Part shown: piece by piece, positions 54,734 to 64,000 of the stretch
How the letters are laid out: each line of letters begins with the position of its first letter
Position numbering within the stretch: the first letter of the stretch is position 1
From: Ascoidea asiatica
Lineage: Eukaryota > Ascomycota > Saccharomycetes > Ascoideales > Ascoideaceae
Direction: 5' to 3'
NCBI GenBank assembly: GCA_001600695.1
Contig: BCKQ01000004.1
Coordinates: forward strand, 1 to 64,000
Length of the DNA stretch: 64,000 nucleotides
Notes under the pieces: model-generated
What the model was told of the DNA's origin: nothing
Database searches by the model: none
The model's input: only the letters and a program-made list of their open reading frames with translations
Position numbers and translations under genes: made by a program

Positions 54734-56047
54734 TCAAGAAAGTTTTTGAAAATTAACATAAAGCAATTCATACTCATCAATATCATAAATAATTCTATCC
54801 ATTTTTTTATATCCTTCAATTGAAAAATTTCTTAGTAGCTCAAAATTTTCAATAAATTTAAATTTACTTAAAGATTTACTATTTTTCCTAGTGTTAGAAT
54901 TAGATTTATATTTTTTATGACGATTGCCATCTAGTTCTAAATCCGAGATATTATCAAAATCATGGTTATTCAACTCAAAAAAAGTTTCATTGATATGTTT
55001 ATCTTTTAATTGAAAAAGTGTGAAAGAAAAATTTCCGGGTTTGAAAATTGATAAAACAGTTCTTAAAACATCAACATTAGTTAAATAGAACTTAGAAGAA
55101 GGAACATTTGACTCAAAACTAGCATAAGACCAACCTTTTTCTGGGGTTACATGTAATGTATAATAATACTTTTCATCAATAATTGAATTGGAAGAATAGC
55201 CACATGGAGTGAATGAAAACGCATCATGAATGATAGAATCTTTGTTCTCATAAAGATTGTTTAATCCCGAGAAATGAGAAGTTTTTGAGCCTAGAGTATG
55301 ACCATCTTGAGGAGATTCATTTTTAGGAAATAATTGATTTGTAAAAAAAGTTTTTGAAGAATCAAAATTCAAATCAGTCATCAAAATTTCAAAAGTTTCA
55401 TCATAAAATTTTGCTATTGGTGGAGAAGGATAATAATACGAAAGATTATTGATTGTTTGCAAAGATTTATCATTTGCTAACTCCGAATTATAATTGGTAT
55501 AAAGATGCCAGTGATCTTTATTTGACCTACCAACTATATAAGAAGAACCGTTTTTAAAAAACGAATCTAGGTATTTAACTTCCAGATCCCAATGTTTATG
55601 TAAGCCTTTTTGTTTATCTGGGAACATAAAATTTCTTCTTGAATAAAAAACTTTGAAAGGTTTTTTGTAAAATGATAAATTCCAGCTAAGATATTTTTCA
55701 GCAATATGGAAAAAGAAATCGAGACATAAAAGTGTTGTTGTTGTTCCACAGGTTTTCAAAATTATTCTATTATTGTAAACAAATAAAGAAGACTCTGATA
55801 GTAAATAAGCATCTAAATTTTTTGATTTTTTATACGATAAAATTTTACAATGAATAATATCTAATAACTTATTCCATTCATTAAATGGAATGGAGCGCAA
55901 GCTTTTCTCAAAGGAAAAATCGGATTCATTTGGAGTTAACCATATTTCTAATAACTTTTCTGGACCTTCAAAAGCATCAGTTGAATCTAAATTTAAAGAG
56001 AGTTCATGATTTAAATATTCTTGATTAGGAGACATAAGGGATACCAT
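54734..56047 (-). CDS. SPE2: S-adenosylmethionine decarboxylase proenzyme
   Basis: Makes decarboxylated S-adenosylmethionine for spermidine and spermine synthesis in the cytosol. The proenzyme self-cleaves to create a pyruvoyl cofactor. The length is 437 residues (396 in baker's yeast). The processing site is visible as LLSE85-S86SLFV: Ser86 would become the pyruvoyl group. The catalytic Cys is Cys100 in LKTCGTTT. N-terminal AFEGPEKLLEIW is a family landmark, with later blocks HVTPEKGWSYASFESN and the pre-pyruvoyl proton donor region. Asn/Ser inserts in the C-terminal half explain the extra length. I saw no regulatory upstream ORF. Confidence 0.95.
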   Translation of the reverse strand: MVSLMSPNQEYLNHELSLNLDSTDAFEGPEKLLEIWLTPNESDFSFEKSLRSIPFNEWNKLLDIIHCKILSYKKSKNLDAYLLSESSLFVYNNRIILKTCGTTTTLLCLDFFFHIAEKYLSWNLSFYKKPFKVFYSRRNFMFPDKQKGLHKHWDLEVKYLDSFFKNGSSYIVGRSNKDHWHLYTNYNSELANDKSLQTINNLSYYYPSPPIAKFYDETFEILMTDLNFDSSKTFFTNQLFPKNESPQDGHTLGSKTSHFSGLNNLYENKDSIIHDAFSFTPCGYSSNSIIDEKYYYTLHVTPEKGWSYASFESNVPSSKFYLTNVDVLRTVLSIFKPGNFSFTLFQLKDKHINETFFELNNHDFDNISDLELDGNRHKKYKSNSNTRKNSKSLSKFKFIENFELLRNFSIEGYKKMDRIIYDIDEYELLYVNFQKLS

Positions 56048-57208
56048 TTTTTTTTTTAATTTTTTTTATATGATAGATGAAATTTTTTAAATGATATTTT
56101 TTATATCAATCAATCGATTGAAATCTTATTGAAAGTGAATAATTGAGTGACAAATTTAGAAAAAAAAGTCTTACCAAGGGGGAGGAAGAACAAACCTGGC
56201 TAGACTTTTATATTTTTTCTCAAATGTTGGAAAAAAAAAAAAAAAAGATGGTATAAAAAATAAAAAAAAAAAAACCAAATGATTTGATTTAGAGATTGTA
56301 AAATTTATATTCAGGGAAATATCTCTATAGATGATATTTTTTCAAGTGATTAAAGGGGAGTAACTTATGTTATCTAGGTCTAAATATGAATTTGTGAAAA
56401 AAGCAAAAAAAATGTTTTCAAAAATGGAGTAAAAGCATAGTTTTATGTTAGTTTATGGACCAAATGAGGTGAATAAAAACTAGGAAAGGAAAAACTAACA
56501 AAAATAAAACCGGTGGAATCATTGAACAATACATACTTAGAAGGGCGAGAAAAACGAAGTAATACTTCTTTTGTCATGAAAAATTTTTCAATTTCTTTCA
56601 AACAAAAAAAATTAATGAAAAAATAATAATTAAATTCTTATACTATTATTCTTCCTTATAGAGTAGAGGTTTTTGAAAATATTGAAAGCTTGACAAATCA
56701 AGAAAATGTAGTAATCCTAATTGTAATAAAAAATCAGTAAAATATAAATAAATTGATAAAAAATGCAAAAAAATAGAAAACCAGAGCTATTTGAAAGAAA
56801 TCAATTATGTTTGACTATCAAAATAAAGAACTGTAGTGAATGAAAAATCTTAAATTTGAGAAGAAAAATAATCATTTATATCATTTGGTGGAAGATTAAA
56901 ATTTTACTGGAGTGGCACAGAGTAGTACATGGAAAAGTCTAGCCACTCGGATAATTCAAAGTGATGTGGTACAGGATTGTTGCTTGTTGTGGCAAATATG
57001 TGGCTCTCTTAACTGAAACGTGACCTTCTTGACGAAGTTTTGTTAAGATAATTGTAGAGTAGCAGCGTAAGGTATTCCTTCTCGGTCAACATATGAACTG
57101 TTATCAATTGACTCCTTAAAGATCATTTTGCATCTGGATTTGAATTTCGATTTGTAGGCTTATTTATTTACAATCAAAATAAATAACTTTAATAATTTTA
57201 TCAAAAAA
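56048..57208. other. Divergent intergenic SPE2/NPL6
   Basis: 1.16 kb with several long A runs (56230-56275) and no gene. An ACCGGT core lies at 56509-56514 without the full TACCGGTA palindrome. A TTGACTCC near 57110 is a half-match to Gcn4/Bas1 sites. Confidence 0.5.
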
Positions 57209-58657
57209 ATGCCAAAACCGATAGATTCAGTGGATATTAAGGATGAAAATACTTCTCCAATAACTCCAAAAAAGAGAAGAAAGGGAGGAAGACCTCCCGG
57301 AAGTAAGAATAAAACAACTTTAGCTAGAGAACTTTTGAATAGTAAACTTACTTCAAGTTCTGCTCTTAAAACTGGTTCAGCTACTCCTATTATTCGTACT
57401 CGAAGGTCTTTGAGAAGATATTCTAATATATCTGATACTTATAATCCCCAAGATGAGGAAAATCAGGAGAATTATCAGAATAAAAACTCCGTTTATAATT
57501 TATCTCCAAGATCAACTAACCATAGTATTAATTCATCTTCCAATCAAAAAGATTCAATGCAAATAGATGAATCGGATTCCAATACAAATTATAACACCGA
57601 TATAGAGGCAGATCTAAATGAACAGAATACTTTATTTACAGTTGATAATCAATCTGAGTCTACTCCTAAGAAAAGAAAAATTGGAAGAGGTTCTCATTTC
57701 AAGGGCCGGAAAGCCATTGTTCAACATTTTGATCAAGATGGTAATGAATTAATACTAGCAGATTCGAAAGATGAATATCTTTTGCCTAATGATCCCGATG
57801 GTGAAGCTAAAATTGATGAAAACGGCGATCTACTTGGTAAAAGAAAATTTAAAGTTAGAACATTTACTATTAAAAATGGTGGTGAAAAAAAATATATGCT
57901 TGCTACAGAACCTGCAAGATGTGTCGGTTTCAGAGATTCTTATCTTCTCTTTAATAGGCATAGGAAGTTATTCAAATATCTTGCAACTAACGAAGAAAAA
58001 TATGACTTAATAAAGAGACAAATTATTCCTCATTCTTACAAAGGAAGATCTATAGGTTTAATTTCTGCTAAATCCTTTTATAAAGAATTTGGTAGCAAAA
58101 TAATTATTGGAGGTAAAAAAGTTACCGATGACTATTATGAACAAAATTCAAGACTACATGGGACTATAGAAGGTGAGTTGGTAAATCCTAATGAAGATAT
58201 TATAAATTATGATCAAAAACAGTGGATTACTTGGCATGGTGCTTTATTAAAATTCCAAAGAAATCTCAATCTGAATTTAAATCTGAATTTGCAAACGAAT
58301 CTGAATCAAAACCATATCCAAAATTACAATCAGAATCAAGCTCAACAAAAGTTATCCACTTCAACCGATGCTCAATTCAAAAATCTGAATTTACCTTTGT
58401 TTACTGATCGTAAACCACTTGTTAATATCAATTTAAACCAACGAACAACTGAATCTTCACAGATATCTTTAACAAGTCAGTCCTGGATATATTTACAAGC
58501 TTTAAAATGTCAAAAATATAATAATTTTCTTCACAATATTTCTGACTCAAACTTTGATTCTATTACCTCATTATTCACTAGAGATTCTTACACAGGTCTA
58601 AACTTCTACCCATCAACAAGCCAATCGAAATTTGTTAAATATATACGAAAATACTAA
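57209..58657 (+). CDS. NPL6: RSC chromatin-remodelling subunit Rsc7/Npl6 (Swp82 family)
   Basis: Nuclear subunit of the RSC nucleosome remodeller (Swp82 is its SWI/SNF counterpart). The length is 482 residues (435 in Npl6, 623 in Swp82). An AT-hook reads KGGRPPGSKNK (residues 25-35). After a Ser/Asn-rich stretch the conserved Rsc7/Swp82 domain starts at about 155: RGSHFKGRKAIVQHFDQDG, then DENGDLLGKRKFKVRTFTI, the RCVGFRDSYLLFNRH block and RSIGLISAKSFYKEFG. A LNLN/QNQN repeat lies at about 350-380. Npl6 is preferred over Swp82 on length and the AT-hook. Its stop codon is only 16 bases from the stop codon of the opposite-strand PEX3. Confidence 0.78.
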   Translation: MPKPIDSVDIKDENTSPITPKKRRKGGRPPGSKNKTTLARELLNSKLTSSSALKTGSATPIIRTRRSLRRYSNISDTYNPQDEENQENYQNKNSVYNLSPRSTNHSINSSSNQKDSMQIDESDSNTNYNTDIEADLNEQNTLFTVDNQSESTPKKRKIGRGSHFKGRKAIVQHFDQDGNELILADSKDEYLLPNDPDGEAKIDENGDLLGKRKFKVRTFTIKNGGEKKYMLATEPARCVGFRDSYLLFNRHRKLFKYLATNEEKYDLIKRQIIPHSYKGRSIGLISAKSFYKEFGSKIIIGGKKVTDDYYEQNSRLHGTIEGELVNPNEDIINYDQKQWITWHGALLKFQRNLNLNLNLNLQTNLNQNHIQNYNQNQAQQKLSTSTDAQFKNLNLPLFTDRKPLVNINLNQRTTESSQISLTSQSWIYLQALKCQKYNNFLHNISDSNFDSITSLFTRDSYTGLNFYPSTSQSKFVKYIRKY

Positions 58658-58673
58658 ATTTCATTTTCATTAT

Positions 58674-60200
58674 TTAAATATCAAAATTCATATATACACT
58701 AGCACTTAATTCATCCAATTCTGGAACTCTATCCATTTCTAATATATAATCATTAGATGTTTGATTTTTAGTTAAACCGTTAGTTATTTTGGTTATAAAT
58801 GCCAATAAGGAGGCTAATCTTATTTTTTTTACGTTTAATATATTTTCAAAGTTTGTATCCTTTACGTTATTTTGAGATCCGATTTGATCAAGAACCAATA
58901 TTGACATGGTCTCAGTACTTTTCATAATACAACAATTTACCAACTTTGTTAATGTGATCTCACTTAATTCTGACAAAATTTGATTTTTCGTTTCATCTAT
59001 TAAAACTCTTAAAGTTTCATTATTGATTAACTTAGGATTAGGAAAACTTTCTGAAATTGAGTCGAAATTAAATGAGTTTGATTTCTCATCAGAAAATGAA
59101 AAGTTTTCCTTATTAACATCTTGCGGATTATTTACTTGATGAAACACAAATGTTTCTAGTTCAATAGGCGGTAATAAACAAGATAAAAGAAAACCATTAT
59201 TATCATTGTAAGATAATTGCTTATTTATAGAGGAATTAAAATTATAGTTAACCAAGCCCACTGATTTGGTTAATAAAGCTTCAAATTCTTGAATAGTAAA
59301 TTGATTTCTAGGATCTATTTCTTCAAATACAGTTTTTACAGCATTCAAAACAACCTCTCTAATTTGAATCCAACCCCTATTTAACAACCACCAACTCAAA
59401 GATAGATAAACTTGCTCTGCCAAATAATCTTTCCCGTTACCATCAGTCTCAACTAGTCCTCTGGTTTCTTTTCTCAAATCAAAAGTTTGGTCAGAATTTG
59501 AGAATATATTACTTGAAAAGTGTGAAGCAATAGAATTAATTATATTGAAAGGAAATTTTCCCTTAGAATCATTTACTTTTGACTGGTCCGCATCAATATT
59601 AGCTAATTTTAAAGCTGTTTCTAGATATTCCTTTTTGGCTAGAATATTCAATTGTAATCTAATGAGAAGAATTAAAAAAGAATTGGAATATACTAAAGTT
59701 AAAAATCTAGTTAAAGTTTGGATTTTGAGATCAGACCAAAGCTCAGCCTTTGATTTTTGTTGATTATTGCTTATTCCAATTAGTGGTTTATCACTATCTT
59801 TCAAAACAGATGAATTATGATCATCAGAGTTTGATAAAAGAGATAAAGAAGCCAAGCTCGCTGCTTTTTTCTCGTTAGAAATAGAAGAATCCTGTAAATT
59901 TCTTTCTAATTTTCTTTGTTGTAACAATTTAGTGGTGATTTCAACAGGTAATGAATTGCAGATGGGAGTATCTAAAGCAGGTATTAAAGCAAATATTGTG
60001 AATAGAGCATCTTTTTGAGTCTGCTGAAACCTTCTCTTAATTTGTTCTTTTGCATACTTTTCTTCTTCCTCTAACTCTTTATATTCTACCAACTTACCAT
60101 TGACATATTTTCCTAGTAGATATGTGCATCCAAGAATACCAGTTGTGAGATAAATTTTTTTTTTATTGCGACGATAAAGGATTAAAATCCTAGAAAACAT
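58674..60200 (-). CDS. PEX3: Peroxin 3, peroxisomal membrane biogenesis factor
   Basis: Peroxisomal membrane anchor for Pex19, needed to insert membrane proteins. The chosen ATG (60200) gives 508 residues; an open extension to 60302 encodes 34 residues that do not fit the family start. The N-terminus MFSRILILYRRNKKKIYLTTGILGCTYLLGKYV holds the basic stretch and single membrane anchor typical of Pex3. Next come a charged helix (YKELEEEEKYAKEQIKRRFQQTQKD) and the Pex3 cytosolic helical bundle with LTRFLTLVYSNSFLILLIRLQLNILAK, SWWLLNRGW and other blocks. It is longer than the 441 residues of baker's yeast through Asn/Ser loops. Confidence 0.93.
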   Translation of the reverse strand: MFSRILILYRRNKKKIYLTTGILGCTYLLGKYVNGKLVEYKELEEEEKYAKEQIKRRFQQTQKDALFTIFALIPALDTPICNSLPVEITTKLLQQRKLERNLQDSSISNEKKAASLASLSLLSNSDDHNSSVLKDSDKPLIGISNNQQKSKAELWSDLKIQTLTRFLTLVYSNSFLILLIRLQLNILAKKEYLETALKLANIDADQSKVNDSKGKFPFNIINSIASHFSSNIFSNSDQTFDLRKETRGLVETDGNGKDYLAEQVYLSLSWWLLNRGWIQIREVVLNAVKTVFEEIDPRNQFTIQEFEALLTKSVGLVNYNFNSSINKQLSYNDNNGFLLSCLLPPIELETFVFHQVNNPQDVNKENFSFSDEKSNSFNFDSISESFPNPKLINNETLRVLIDETKNQILSELSEITLTKLVNCCIMKSTETMSILVLDQIGSQNNVKDTNFENILNVKKIRLASLLAFITKITNGLTKNQTSNDYILEMDRVPELDELSASVYMNFDI

Positions 60201-61006
60201 TTTTGAATTTCTGTTAAGAAAATTTTCTTTAATACTTTCCAATTTTGAAAAAAAATGATATATAAATATAGATTTATTATATTGTATATTGTATGTAAGC
60301 AAATATAGTATGTATGTAAAATATCTGTTTTAAAAAGTAATCCAGATAACGTCAAATTAAGATTATTTTTTTCAGCTATTGGACAAATGTCAATTTCGTA
60401 AAAGAAGCAAAAGTTAATAACACTGGAAATAACTTTAAAATCCTTTTTGATTAACTTTAATATTGAAAAAGTAGTAGAATATATTTAGTTTATGATTAGT
60501 TTATTCCGCTGTTCATCAAATTCCTATTTTTTAGACACAAAATTGAAATAATCAAAATGCAATCCCGACCTTTCATCCTATTCTGTTTGCACAAGTTAGT
60601 AATGATACAGAAGGGTTGGTATTATTCCGAAAAACGGGACAAATTTGAGCATGATGAAATTTTAGTGAACAAAACACCTTTTTTTAGTAAGAGATTATAA
60701 TTACAAGGATTTTGAAATTTGACTGAGTGGAATAGATCATATATAAAATGCTAGTATTTACTATTGATATTACATAAAAATCAAGGCGCCACCGATAATC
60801 CAAGATTACCTGCTTTCTATTCTATTATAATTACCCATTCTATTATTCTATTTTATAACCACAAAAGTTAAATCAACTAATCAGTAATATTGGAATAAAT
60901 TCTTTTACGACAAAAGCCCACATACACACATTTCTAATAGTATCTCCAGATCAGTGAATATTCTAACCTTAAAAATGGACAACCAAACGTAAATGAATAC
61001 TAAAAA
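60201..61006. other. Intergenic PEX3 upstream / PRP8 downstream
   Basis: About 800 bases. A 47-codon ORF beginning ATGCAATCCCGACC near 60558 resembles nothing and is not called. Nothing else is recognised. Confidence 0.5.
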
Positions 61007-64000
61007 CTAATTAAATGGACTTTCCTGTTCAGCTTCCAACTCAGCTGTAGTTTCAGTATCATTAAAAGCAGAGAAATGCGTAGGACGATGAAGCTCATGG
61101 TAAAAAGGAAGTGGTACATCAATTTTAAGTTCATATGTATCATTTTTGCTCCAGTTAATTCCACTAAACGAATAATTCCAAATGTCTATTTTTGGAACCA
61201 TAAAAAATCCCATCAATCTTTCCGATACAACCAACTGACATTTCTTACCAAAGCTTGGGGAAAACCCAGAAGGTATTGACGAGCTTGAATTTTTATTACT
61301 AAATCCCCATTCAACCCCTTCTTTTTCTAGATTGAAAGCTGTCAAGGTTATAGATCCAGGAGTAAATGATACAATTAAATCAATGAATATATCATTATTC
61401 AAAGCTTTATTTTTAATAAGTCTAGATTGAAAAGTAACATCTGCCGTAGGTATCACATCATTAGAATGGGGTTGAGTATGAATCCATCCTAATGGTTCCA
61501 ACCCATCCATGTATTGATTTGAGTTCTCCAATTCATGAGGCATTAGCGTTGGAAATTCAATCGATTTGGATCCGCCGATTTGAGGAACTAACGCAATACA
61601 TCTTATCTCTTTTACTTTAGGATAATCTGCTGGCGATTTCCCATAAATATAGCCACCAACTTGATTTCTCAAATCTGACGTTAAAACAAATTTGTTAATC
61701 AAATTTTTTGGAACAACGTAAGTGAAGTTTTCATTTTCCAAAATTTCCTCTGAATTGACAAAAAGATTATTGGAACGTAAATGTAAACCGGCGGTTGATA
61801 TTGCTCGATTTCGCCATTCAGTTTTTGAAGAAAATGCTTGCTGACCATAATTGCTGGTTGTTACCGTGAAAATTTCTTCACCTTGTGCATTAACAGTTTT
61901 AGAAGTCAATGCAGTTAACTGAGGAGCAAATTCATCATTGGTTTCATTTAGCCCTTCATTTCTGGCAATTTCCGCTACTTGTTGTCTTTTAGCTGAAGGT
62001 GCTTTTATATCTTGCCCCAATATTAAGTCTCTAATCTCAGATTCTGTTAAAGAGCTCACATTAACATTATTCTTCTTTCCATAATCATTGAGTATTAAAT
62101 CTCTCAATTGTATTTCTACCATTGCCCATCCCTTATCATCATATGATGGCCATATATGATGCTTCTGAATAGTTATTGAGCTATCAGGAACTAAAACTAG
62201 TCGGGCTTTCTCCTGATTAACATGTAATGCTCTTAATATTAAAAGAAGACGCGAAAAGGCAGTGAAACAAGATATGCTAGTCATCCAATCATCATAAAGA
62301 TTGAAAAGAACCATTTTTGGTTCATTTGCTTTTAAAATAACATCAGCCAACTTATCAACTTTCATAGCAGCCTGAAATGGTAATTGTAATTCAGATAGTC
62401 TTATTCGAATATTTGGAAAATCAAACATATGATTTTCTAAGGGGTCAAGCATTCCTTTTCGGGTTACTATTAATTGTTTTGGCTGCTCTTCCTTTGGTAA
62501 TGACCGAATTAAGGCAGTTACTTCTTCAGCAGTTTTCCATTTAGATAACTGTCCTAATCTTTTCTGACCTGAAAAAACACTAGCATGAATAATTTTCAAG
62601 AAAAGCTCCCCTGATTTAGGATTGAAAATAAAAACCGCTCCATTGATAGGCTTGGTCGCAATATTCCCTTCAAACGTCTTATGAACAATAACACGATAGA
62701 CATTAGTGTCATCAATAAAAAATTGGGTATCATTTCCAAATAGCTCAGAATAGTTACTCGAATTCAAAAAGGCTTCTTGAGGTTGAGCTTGATATAAATG
62801 TAAAGCTTTACGAATTCTTTCACGTAACTGGAAGATAGCAGGGTTTGCCTTCATTATAACTCTCAACGCATTTTGAACCAAAGTTTTAGCACCAGGGAAC
62901 CAGTTTCCATATGCATCATACATATTATAGGATAGATCTATTCCTATTATTATTCCAGCAGCAGAAGGATATAAGTTCGTAGCCTCAGTTGTATATGAAA
63001 GATACTTTGAACGAACATACCGGGATATGTCATGTGAATCATAGTCACCATAACGTAGTTGCACATCAATCCAGAATTTATTGGTTGTTAATGATCCAAA
63101 ATCGTCATTTTTATCATATAGCAATGATGGCTTACTAACAGACCATTTATAAGAACTTACCAAGGAAATATCAGCACATGAAGAATTCATTTTATATGAT
63201 TTACGAGGATGGATTGCTTCTTTTTGGACTGAATCAATTTGTAATTGTTCCGATTCTTGATCAAATACCTGAGTCAAATCAAAAACCACACTTTCATGAA
63301 TTTTTTGCCATAAATGCGCACGGAATATTTGAATCAAAGCTATTTTTAAAGTCGGAATTTTACCATGAAGAAAAATTCCAGTCAAATCTAGTTGAACTAA
63401 AAACCCAACGTAAACATCTGCTCGATTAATTGTAGGAGACCACCAAAGTGTAAACCGACGATTAGGAATCTGACTTAAACCAGACCTTTGAGCATTAGTT
63501 AGCTTTTTAAATTTTAGCGAATCTTCAAATCCGGAGGCCTTTTCCCAAAACAAACCTTCCCAGGAATCAAATCCAGTAGCTTTGAATAAAGTATGTTCGA
63601 GAATGGTTTCTATCCCGCCAAGCGCTTGTATCACATCAGTTCGATAAGCATTCAAGTTCCATAATTTTCCATCGTGATACGTGCTTGTCCACCAAAATGC
63701 ATTGAATCTTGGGATTGAAAATTGCTTGAATATTCTTCTAATTCTATGACCCTTATCGTAGGCTAATGCATGACGATCCTTTTGAAATAGGGTGCTTATT
63801 CGGGGAATTCCTCTGTCCCAACTATCTTCCATATCTTCAAAAGCCAAACGCCGATTCAGTTGAATTGCTTCCTTTCTTTTAATGACATATTCTGCCCAGA
63901 CTCTTTGAGAGTCGATAAATTCTTCTTCCCAAGACACAATATATCTATGAATTGTAGGAATGATTTTTTCGTCTGAGTGGGTCATTCCTGCTCGAAAGTG
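61007..64000 (-). CDS. PRP8: Pre-mRNA splicing factor Prp8, C-terminal part (5' end beyond window)
   Basis: Central scaffold of the spliceosome catalytic core (U5 snRNP). Only the C-terminal 997 or so residues lie in the window; the reading frame is open to the right edge, and the bases before the first visible ATG continue the protein (HFRAG before MTHSDE). Domains in order: the linker/RT-thumb region with [14 protein letters not shown] and LEDSWDRG-like blocks, then the type II endonuclease-like part ([36 protein letters not shown]), RNase H-like domain (about 340-560 of the visible part, [10 protein letters not shown]) and C-terminal Jab1/MPN domain (from about 700) with [13 protein letters not shown] and [11 protein letters not shown]. 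It is the most conserved protein of the window. Confidence 0.97.
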   Translation of the reverse strand, partial: HFRAGMTHSDEKIIPTIHRYIVSWEEEFIDSQRVWAEYVIKRKEAIQLNRRLAFEDMEDSWDRGIPRISTLFQKDRHALAYDKGHRIRRIFKQFSIPRFNAFWWTSTYHDGKLWNLNAYRTDVIQALGGIETILEHTLFKATGFDSWEGLFWEKASGFEDSLKFKKLTNAQRSGLSQIPNRRFTLWWSPTINRADVYVGFLVQLDLTGIFLHGKIPTLKIALIQIFRAHLWQKIHESVVFDLTQVFDQESEQLQIDSVQKEAIHPRKSYKMNSSCADISLVSSYKWSVSKPSLLYDKNDDFGSLTTNKFWIDVQLRYGDYDSHDISRYVRSKYLSYTTEATNLYPSAAGIIIGIDLSYNMYDAYGNWFPGAKTLVQNALRVIMKANPAIFQLRERIRKALHLYQAQPQEAFLNSSNYSELFGNDTQFFIDDTNVYRVIVHKTFEGNIATKPINGAVFIFNPKSGELFLKIIHASVFSGQKRLGQLSKWKTAEEVTALIRSLPKEEQPKQLIVTRKGMLDPLENHMFDFPNIRIRLSELQLPFQAAMKVDKLADVILKANEPKMVLFNLYDDWMTSISCFTAFSRLLLILRALHVNQEKARLVLVPDSSITIQKHHIWPSYDDKGWAMVEIQLRDLILNDYGKKNNVNVSSLTESEIRDLILGQDIKAPSAKRQQVAEIARNEGLNETNDEFAPQLTALTSKTVNAQGEEIFTVTTSNYGQQAFSSKTEWRNRAISTAGLHLRSNNLFVNSEEILENENFTYVVPKNLINKFVLTSDLRNQVGGYIYGKSPADYPKVKEIRCIALVPQIGGSKSIEFPTLMPHELENSNQYMDGLEPLGWIHTQPHSNDVIPTADVTFQSRLIKNKALNNDIFIDLIVSFTPGSITLTAFNLEKEGVEWGFSNKNSSSSIPSGFSPSFGKKCQLVVSERLMGFFMVPKIDIWNYSFSGINWSKNDTYELKIDVPLPFYHELHRPTHFSAFNDTETTAELEAEQESPFN

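Noticed and set aside
1-64000. Undescribed gene system, transposon, CRISPR array, rRNA or tRNA cluster
   Set aside because: Read on both strands, the window shows conserved housekeeping genes, two pseudogenes and simple repeats. No transposase, reverse transcriptase, integrase, terminal repeats or regularly spaced repeats were seen.

Overview
The window is nuclear DNA of an AT-rich budding yeast (Saccharomycotina). The proteins are recognisable orthologues of yeast genes. Introns are few, short and near the 5' end (ATP20, RNH1, NCB2, VMA8), with GTATGN/GTAAGT donors and usually a TACTAAC-like branch site. Coding DNA is rich in Asn/Gln/Ser tracts. A clear eIF3k subunit, which baker's yeast lacks, argues against Saccharomycetaceae. 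In-frame CTG codons are very scarce (one in about 1,000 codons of PRP8, at a position that is polar in homologues), so a CUG-reassigned lineage is possible but not shown. I cannot name the species.

Layout. 1-7.1 kb: an AT-rich left edge with GC-rich clusters, a GRE2-like reductase, a decayed PP1-type phosphatase pseudogene, eIF3k, and ATP20 with one intron. 8.1-18.4 kb: BLM10 (proteasome activator) and TEL2 (TTT complex) in tandem. 18.5-27.8 kb: KIN1/2-type kinase on the minus strand and IME2-type meiotic kinase on the plus strand, diverging from a 2.5 kb shared intergenic region. 29.5-36.7 kb: RNH1 (intron, giant linker), an MGM1 pseudogene, and HOF1 (F-BAR/SH3) convergent on the pseudogene. 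37.5-43.3 kb: HPT1 and a large Asn-rich importin-7-type karyopherin. 43.8-49.8 kb: NCB2 (intron), DPH2 and TRP5. 50-56 kb: TIF32 (eIF3a), VMA8 (intron) and SPE2. 57.2-64 kb: NPL6/RSC7, PEX3 with only 16 bases between the two convergent stop codons, and the C-terminal part of PRP8, which runs off the right edge.

The genes are mostly single-copy housekeeping functions: translation initiation (eIF3k, eIF3a), diphthamide synthesis, splicing, transcription/chromatin (NC2 beta, RSC7), purine salvage, tryptophan and polyamine synthesis, V- and F-type ATPases, peroxisome biogenesis, cytokinesis and meiosis. They do not form operons. I see no transposon, tRNA, rRNA, CRISPR array or novel defence-like system. 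The most unusual items are the two decayed gene copies, the retained eIF3k, the long RNH1 linker, an NQ repeat inside the IME2 kinase N-lobe, and short palindromes (TACCGGTA, CACGTG) recurring in several promoters.
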